Of a stretch of DNA of 10,449 nt, positions 7,031 to 10,449 are shown in pieces (the first letter of the stretch is position 1; every line of letters starts with the position of its first letter). Below the pieces are notes generated by a model. That model was not told the origin of the DNA and made no database searches. It saw nothing but the letters and a program-made list of their open reading frames with translations. The DNA lies in contig NW_003133348.1 of NCBI RefSeq assembly GCF_000003605.2, forward strand, positions 235,522-245,970, written 5' to 3'. A program made the translations under genes and the position numbers. This stretch comes from Saccoglossus kowalevskii. Its lineage: Eukaryota; Hemichordata; Enteropneusta; Harrimaniidae.

Positions 7031-7165
7031 AACATTGGGGTCCGAGCATTCATTAATCCAACCGTGTCCCATGCCAACGCAAGCGCGTGCCGGAAACAGG
7101 AAGCCTGACGTATCACGTGATCGATTGCTTTGTATTATGGGTAACGCCCAACAGCCCGTTAACAA
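7031..7165. promoter_or_regulatory. CpG-dense patch with ETS, CRE-like and E-box motifs
   Basis: Between about 7078 and 7160 the base composition rises to roughly half G+C, with about nine CpGs. In order it contains TAATCC (7053-7058, the Otx/Bicoid-type core), two GGAA ETS cores in CCGGAAACAGGAAG, TGACGTAT (CRE-like, 7107-7114) and the palindrome ATCACGTGAT (7112-7121) with a central CACGTG. In animals, ETS and CACGTG motifs in a CpG-dense patch are typical of promoters, but I see no initiator or TATA box that fixes a start. It lies directly left of the homeodomain-motif cluster. Confidence 0.35.
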
Positions 7166-7179
7166 TAAATCTCCCTGTT

Positions 7180-7353
7180 TAAATTATGCTGTAATTACCG
7201 CTAATTCTATCTAATTACCTCTAATTACCGCTTTACGGTGAACAGTCACTCATAAGTAAGCCCATGCCATGAGGAAAGTAGCGAAATTAACTGTTTCATT
7301 TATTAACGATTATAAAAAAATTGCAGCCTTCCGGGCTACATGTAATTAGAGGT
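7180..7353. promoter_or_regulatory. Homeodomain-motif cluster, enhancer candidate
   Basis: TAATTA occurs at 7192-7197, 7212-7217, 7222-7227 and 7343-7348, with additional TAAT cores between (7202-7205 and others). TAATTACCGCT is repeated exactly at 7192-7202 and 7222-7232. ACCTCTAATTAC (7217-7228) returns as its exact inverse GTAATTAGAGGT (7342-7353). CCCATGCCA occurs on both sides of the cluster (7068-7076 and 7261-7269). A forkhead-type TGTTTAC (about 7400) and an AACAAT Sox-type core (7161-7166) lie close by. Spaced homeodomain sites in direct and inverted order are typical of developmental enhancers. Conservation cannot be judged from one sequence. Confidence 0.4.
7269..7349 (+). CDS. 26-codon frame in good start context (weak)
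   Basis: ATG at 7269 has the context GCCATGA, close to the animal consensus, and reads MRKVAKLTVSFINDYKK onward to TAG at 7347-7349, just before the donor-like GAG|GTGAGT (GT at 7352-7353). It could be a short upstream frame in the first exon of a transcript starting in the CpG-dense patch to the left. It is tiny, unrecognised and overlaps the homeodomain cluster, so chance is likely. Confidence 0.1.
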   Translation: MRKVAKLTVSFINDYKKIAAFRATCN

Positions 7354-7360
7354 GAGTTTT

Positions 7361-8033
7361 GGATACATGCAGCAATGCAACCTATAGGATGCTTAGTTTG
7401 TTTACACGTACCATTTCATCTGAGTGAACAATGTGTCAGCGAATTAAAATAGATCGTACGCAGTCCAGCTCATTACTGAAAATCATCGCATTTCAGAGGC
7501 AATTATTGAGCTCTTGAAATATACACAAAAACTGTTATTTGACACAACATGTGGTTTTCAAATAGTCTCCTATCTATCAGTGAGTGTACAGGAGAAATAT
7601 ATTGACAGCGAAACGTGAAAATAATATGACAAGTCGTCTGTCATCGCTTCCCAATAACGTTGTGCATTTGGTGTGCTTGACGCCAACATTCGGCTCAACT
7701 CAGCTGTAATGTAAGCTCGCTGAGAAGTAATTACATAGTGACGTTGGTTCATTATTTGTTAGACCATGGAAGGTATTTGGTGACGTTTACATATCTACCT
7801 TTCTAATTATCTATTGTGTCGGATTAGGAACTTGAACCACTTAAATATTTGTACCGTGGCAACAAGATTAGAGCAATTGACAATGTATTCGTGACGCTAC
7901 CATAACCGTGGCCGTTTTTAAGGTCAAATGTGAATCTATAAAGATCACAAGCAAATTCATCAAACTTCAAGATTGGATTCGCCGCTTCGTTAGCAAGCTA
8001 TGTATTGTGTGTGCTTAACCAGGAAAGTATGGA
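7361..8033. other. Non-coding stretch, no supported gene
   Basis: A 60-codon minus-strand frame (7570-7752) has an ATG start but no family features. TGTTTACAC near 7400 is a forkhead-type site adjoining the enhancer candidate. Nothing else was seen. Confidence 0.45.
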
Positions 8034-8255
8034 ATGAACGCAATAGCCCATATAATACGGAAACACGGGAAAGAGCAATTCATATCAATCACCGGCGTAC
8101 GTGTGTCGGTTAGATTAAGAAAACAAACGCAGATATGTGACAAATATCGCTGTGATTACGCACGCATAGTTAGAAATGCGAACAAAGTAGGTATACGTAG
8201 AATCGGTGTCATCAAAGCGAATATTGGCGAGGCCAACACAATGATGTTATTTTGA
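8034..8255 (+). CDS. 73-codon basic frame, unrecognised
   Basis: A true ATG (context GGAATGA) opens a frame to TGA at 8253-8255. The product is strongly basic, with Arg and Lys throughout (for example VSVRLRKQTQ and NKVGIRRIGV) and two cysteines mid-way. CpG is relatively frequent within it (about 14 in 222 bases by hand count), more than base composition predicts, and this fades in the flanks. An in-frame TAA at 8016-8018 closes it upstream. A poor acceptor (CTTAACCAG, ending at 8022) could attach it to an upstream exon. No domain is recognised. It may be a small exon or a chance frame. Confidence 0.17.
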   Translation: MNAIAHIIRKHGKEQFISITGVRVSVRLRKQTQICDKYRCDYARIVRNANKVGIRRIGVIKANIGEANTMMLF

Positions 8256-8325
8256 AGTAGAAACGGACCCTATATGGGGTCGAATTAATACCATAATCAT
8301 TGAGACACTGTGTAATATAGTGACC

Positions 8326-8408
8326 TTATCATTTATCCACATGGATAAATTATTATTAGATAAAATCATGAACCTCAATGATAAAAACACATATACATTC
8401 ATTGATAA
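8326..8408. promoter_or_regulatory. Cluster of six GATA motifs
   Basis: TTATC occurs at 8326-8330 and 8333-8337, and GATAA at 8344-8348, 8359-8363, 8380-8384 and 8404-8408: six GATA cores in 83 bases. The second and third form an inverted pair, ATTTATCC-ACAT-GGATAAAT (8331-8350). GATA-factor enhancers can look like this, but A+T-rich DNA yields GATAA often, so the cluster is only suggestive. Confidence 0.25.
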
Positions 8409-9135
8409 AAGAAATATGCAGCTGTCTATACAGCTTCGGCTCGTATGTGTTAACACACGGCTGCTAGATATACAACTGAGGCAAAGAAAAAATAATACGA
8501 TGACTATAAGGTCATAAGATTTAAAATTAACATTGCATTGTGCTAACTAACCACTGTGCGACCCTGACATCAGAATTAAACCCCAAAACAGAAAATATTT
8601 TACTCACTGCGCTGTACCATTTTTTTTCCCACTGAGATGCTGCTGATCTGTTACACGTTTGAACGCAATGCAACACACGGTAGCGTACCGACATATCAAT
8701 TTAAAAGTACATGTTATATAGACACAGTGCCCATTGAAAGGGCTGCATGCAACGTATAGTAAATGTGCCTCACATACTCACCACAGAAATGATCAGCCAA
8801 TGCTTGCAGATAAGAGCGATGGTTATTATAAGTGAGTCCTGATTTGTGCCAGTTAACTACTATATCGACGATATTCGATAACTGTATGTGCTGCTGTGCC
8901 TAGCGACAAAATATAAATCACGTAGAGGGATGATTAATTGTACTTAGATCATTGCTATGTGGTACCGTACGCGCTGCTGATTTCAGTACGCTCGCCCTCA
9001 CTCGTTTTCTCTTGATGGCGTTCTGATGAATCGATCTCTTTATACCCAGCAAATAAAGCACATCGCAAGAGACAGTTTAATTGGCTCAGTGTCGTCATAT
9101 ATTTTCTGCAGTTATAATCTTTCTCTGTTTTACAG
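8409..9135. other. Non-coding stretch, no supported gene
   Basis: Short frames here have no features. A CpG-richer spot lies at about 8960-9005 (ACCGTACGCGC, TACGCTCGCC). TGTG|GTGAGT, a minus-strand donor-like sequence, lies at about 8776-8785 with no matching acceptor found. A first acceptor-like TTTTCTGCAG ends at 9111, and a stronger one ends at 9135. Confidence 0.4.
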
Positions 9136-9218
9136 ACATTAATAGACTAAAGTCTCGCGTAAACCGCTTTCTGGCGCGAGCCGTTCATAGCAAATCACTG
9201 GCAAATGGGGCGTTTTGA
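9136..9218 (+). CDS. Candidate 3'-terminal exon, 26 codons
   Basis: A strong acceptor, AATCTTTCTCTGTTTTACAG, ends at 9135. In the frame starting at 9138 the sequence is open to TGA at 9216-9218 and reads INRLKSRVNRFLARAV and onward, an Arg/Lys-rich segment that could form an amphipathic helix. The segment is locally CpG-rich, including the 6-bp inverted repeat CTCGCG/CGCGAG (9154-9159 and 9175-9180). AATAAA follows at 9354-9359, giving a plausible 3'-UTR of about 140 bases. The other two frames close within five codons. No upstream exon with a matching donor was found and no family is recognised. Confidence 0.2.
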
Positions 9219-9825
9219 ATATGCGATGCTTTATACTGCTTACACTAGGCGTTCAACGAGACAGCCGATTTGTGACAGGATACAGAGGGACTGTGTACAA
9301 ATGATTGTTATCATATAGACCAGTTCATATACTAAATGCAATGAACACGTTCAAATAAATGATATAAACATTAATTATGCACGCATATGTAAATTCAAAG
9401 AAACATTAAACATCAAAATGATAATTATACTGGCTGACAACTTAATATGTTAAATATAAGGCAAAATAATGGTACGTTAAATTATAAAAAAAAAAATCTT
9501 TCACAATAATACAATTCGTTACAATAAACCCCCATTCCGAACTGGCATATCTGGTAGCGTTTGTGTGTGTGTGTTTATGTGGGGGTTTGTGTGCGATGTC
9601 ACGTTTAATCACCGAGTGTCACGATTTTCCGATTTTCTATTTTCCGGTCAATCAAGTTCGAATTGCGGTATATTTTTCAAGAAAATTGAAGATGTCAGCT
9701 TCATAACCTCATGGTTTGTTGATCCAATTTGTTTTTTACCCCGCATGCTATCATAGAAAAAATAAAGCAAGAAATGAAACGTTGGTAGCGACGGGATGGG
9801 CATGAAGGCAATACTCAAGCAATCA
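9219..9825. other. Non-coding stretch with simple-sequence tracts
   Basis: An A11 run lies at 9486-9496 and a (TG)n tract at 9562-9574, followed by TTTATGTGGGGG. AATAAA motifs occur at 9354, about 9525 and about 9766. A 63-codon plus-strand frame (9565-9756) opens with an alternative start in the TG tract and is not called. Confidence 0.5.
9562..9574. repeat. (TG)n dinucleotide tract
   Basis: Six and a half TG units in a row, within a longer GT-rich stretch. Confidence 0.85.
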
Positions 9826-9891
9826 ATTAAATAAATGTATAAATATATAAATAAATAAATGTATAAATGTATAAATAAATAAATAAGAAAA

Positions 9892-9970
<79 letters not shown>

Positions 9971-10003
9971 ATGTATAAATAAATAAATAAATGTATAAAT
10001 GTA

Positions 10004-10082
<79 letters not shown>

Positions 10083-10099
10083 ATGAATGAATGAATGAA

Positions 10100-10170
<71 letters not shown>

Positions 10171-10173
10171 ATT
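9826..10173. repeat. (AAAT)n microsatellite, about 350 bp
   Basis: AAAT units run almost without break for about 348 bases (roughly 87 units). Interruptions are TGTAT at 9836, 9860, 9868, 9972, 9992 and 10000, one AAGAAAAT near 9886-9893, and four GAAT units at 10085-10100. On the minus strand the array has no stop codons and yields long Leu-Phe-Ile-Tyr repeats; these are artefacts, not proteins. Tetranucleotide tails of this kind can mark the 3' end of a non-LTR retrotransposon, but I cannot recognise one beside it. Confidence 0.97.
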
Positions 10174-10234
10174 TTCGATTTGAAACTCTAATACCAAAAA
10201 CGAACGCCAACGATGGTGTCGTCGAGGGCGCTAT

Positions 10235-10276
10235 GCTTACCTTAGTATATTTTAAGTCGGATACTCTACGGTAAGC
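10235..10276. repeat. Imperfect hairpin overlapping the exon candidate
   Basis: GCTTACC (10235-10241) pairs with GGTAAGC (10270-10276), and AGTAT (10244-10248) with ATACT (10261-10265) across a small internal loop. As a result a donor-like GGTAAGC is present on both strands, which makes the strand of the splice call less certain. Confidence 0.55.
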
Positions 10277-10295
10277 AATTCTATCGGGCGATGAT
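10241..10295 (-). CDS. Candidate 55-bp internal exon, minus strand
   Basis: Read on the minus strand, a long pyrimidine tract TACGTCTTTTCATTCTGTTTTCAG ends just before 10295 and a near-consensus donor AAG|GTAAGC follows 10241. Only one of three frames is open across the 55 bases: one leftover base, then 18 codons reading SSPDRIAYRRVSDLKYTK, ending exactly at the donor. The other two frames are closed. The candidate is richer in CpG than the intron-like flanks. If real, the gene continues beyond the right edge of the window (its upstream exons) and possibly leftwards. The peptide is too short to assign a family. Confidence 0.35.
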
Positions 10296-10449
10296 CTGAA
10301 AACAGAATGAAAAGACGTAATAGAAATAGAGTAATAAAGTAAAATATACTGTATAGAACTAAGACGCTTTGATAATAAAGTATTGTAAATGCGTAAACAA
10401 TACAAAAGACGAACCTCAAGAGAAATAAATTCAATTAAGTTGGATATCA

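Noticed and set aside
9823-10405. Long minus-strand frames of repeating Leu-Phe-Ile-Tyr (124 and 192 codons)
   Set aside because: They are translation of the stop-free (TTTA)n strand of the microsatellite. No protein is implied; only the small spliced candidate at 10241-10295 within the longer frame is worth keeping.

Overview
The window reads as non-coding, A+T-rich nuclear DNA from an animal, most likely an invertebrate. It has no long open reading frame, no bacterial-style gene packing, no tRNA or rRNA gene and no recognisable protein domain. It carries an older minisatellite, a long tetranucleotide microsatellite, short simple repeats and scattered AATAAA signals. CpG is not visibly depleted, unlike vertebrate bulk DNA. 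A mollusc or other lophotrochozoan would fit the look of it, but nothing here fixes the taxon. Reading frames opened by GTG or TTG are not meaningful start calls in such a genome.

Layout. Positions 1-490 hold a 19-bp tandem repeat that enters from the left edge, contains a five-unit higher-order repeat and decays on its right side. Positions 491-998 look like 3'-UTR or intergenic DNA with one polyadenylation-type signal, followed by a 43-codon ATG frame (999-1130). Positions 1757-1853 hold two neighbouring hairpins, and 1985-2107 is a CpG-dense patch ending in a consensus splice donor on the minus strand. A T10G14 homopolymer junction lies at 2412-2435. From 2440 to 6090 the DNA is mostly featureless, except for an unusually G+C-rich segment open on both strands (3733-4031) and a 128-codon minus-strand frame (4632-5018). 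A hairpin-forming block occupies 6090-6220, and two consecutive minus-strand frames lie in one phase at 6391-6798.

The most promising regulatory region is 7030-7360. It combines a CpG-dense patch with ETS, CRE-like and CACGTG motifs, then a tight cluster of TAATTA homeodomain motifs containing direct and inverted repeats, and ends at a good plus-strand splice donor. This could be an enhancer, or a promoter with a first exon. A GATA-motif cluster follows at 8326-8408.

The right end holds two exon-like candidates. One is a terminal-exon-like frame on the plus strand (9136-9218). The other is a 55-bp minus-strand exon candidate (10241-10295) with strong splice signals on both sides. Between them lies a roughly 350-bp (AAAT)n array with an internal duplication; the apparent long minus-strand frames of repeating Leu-Phe-Ile-Tyr are artefacts of that array.

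I found no convincing new molecular system. The useful leads are the possible cis-regulatory cluster, a few exon candidates and the internal architecture of the two tandem arrays. All gene calls are weak, and a search against related genomes or RNA reads would decide them.
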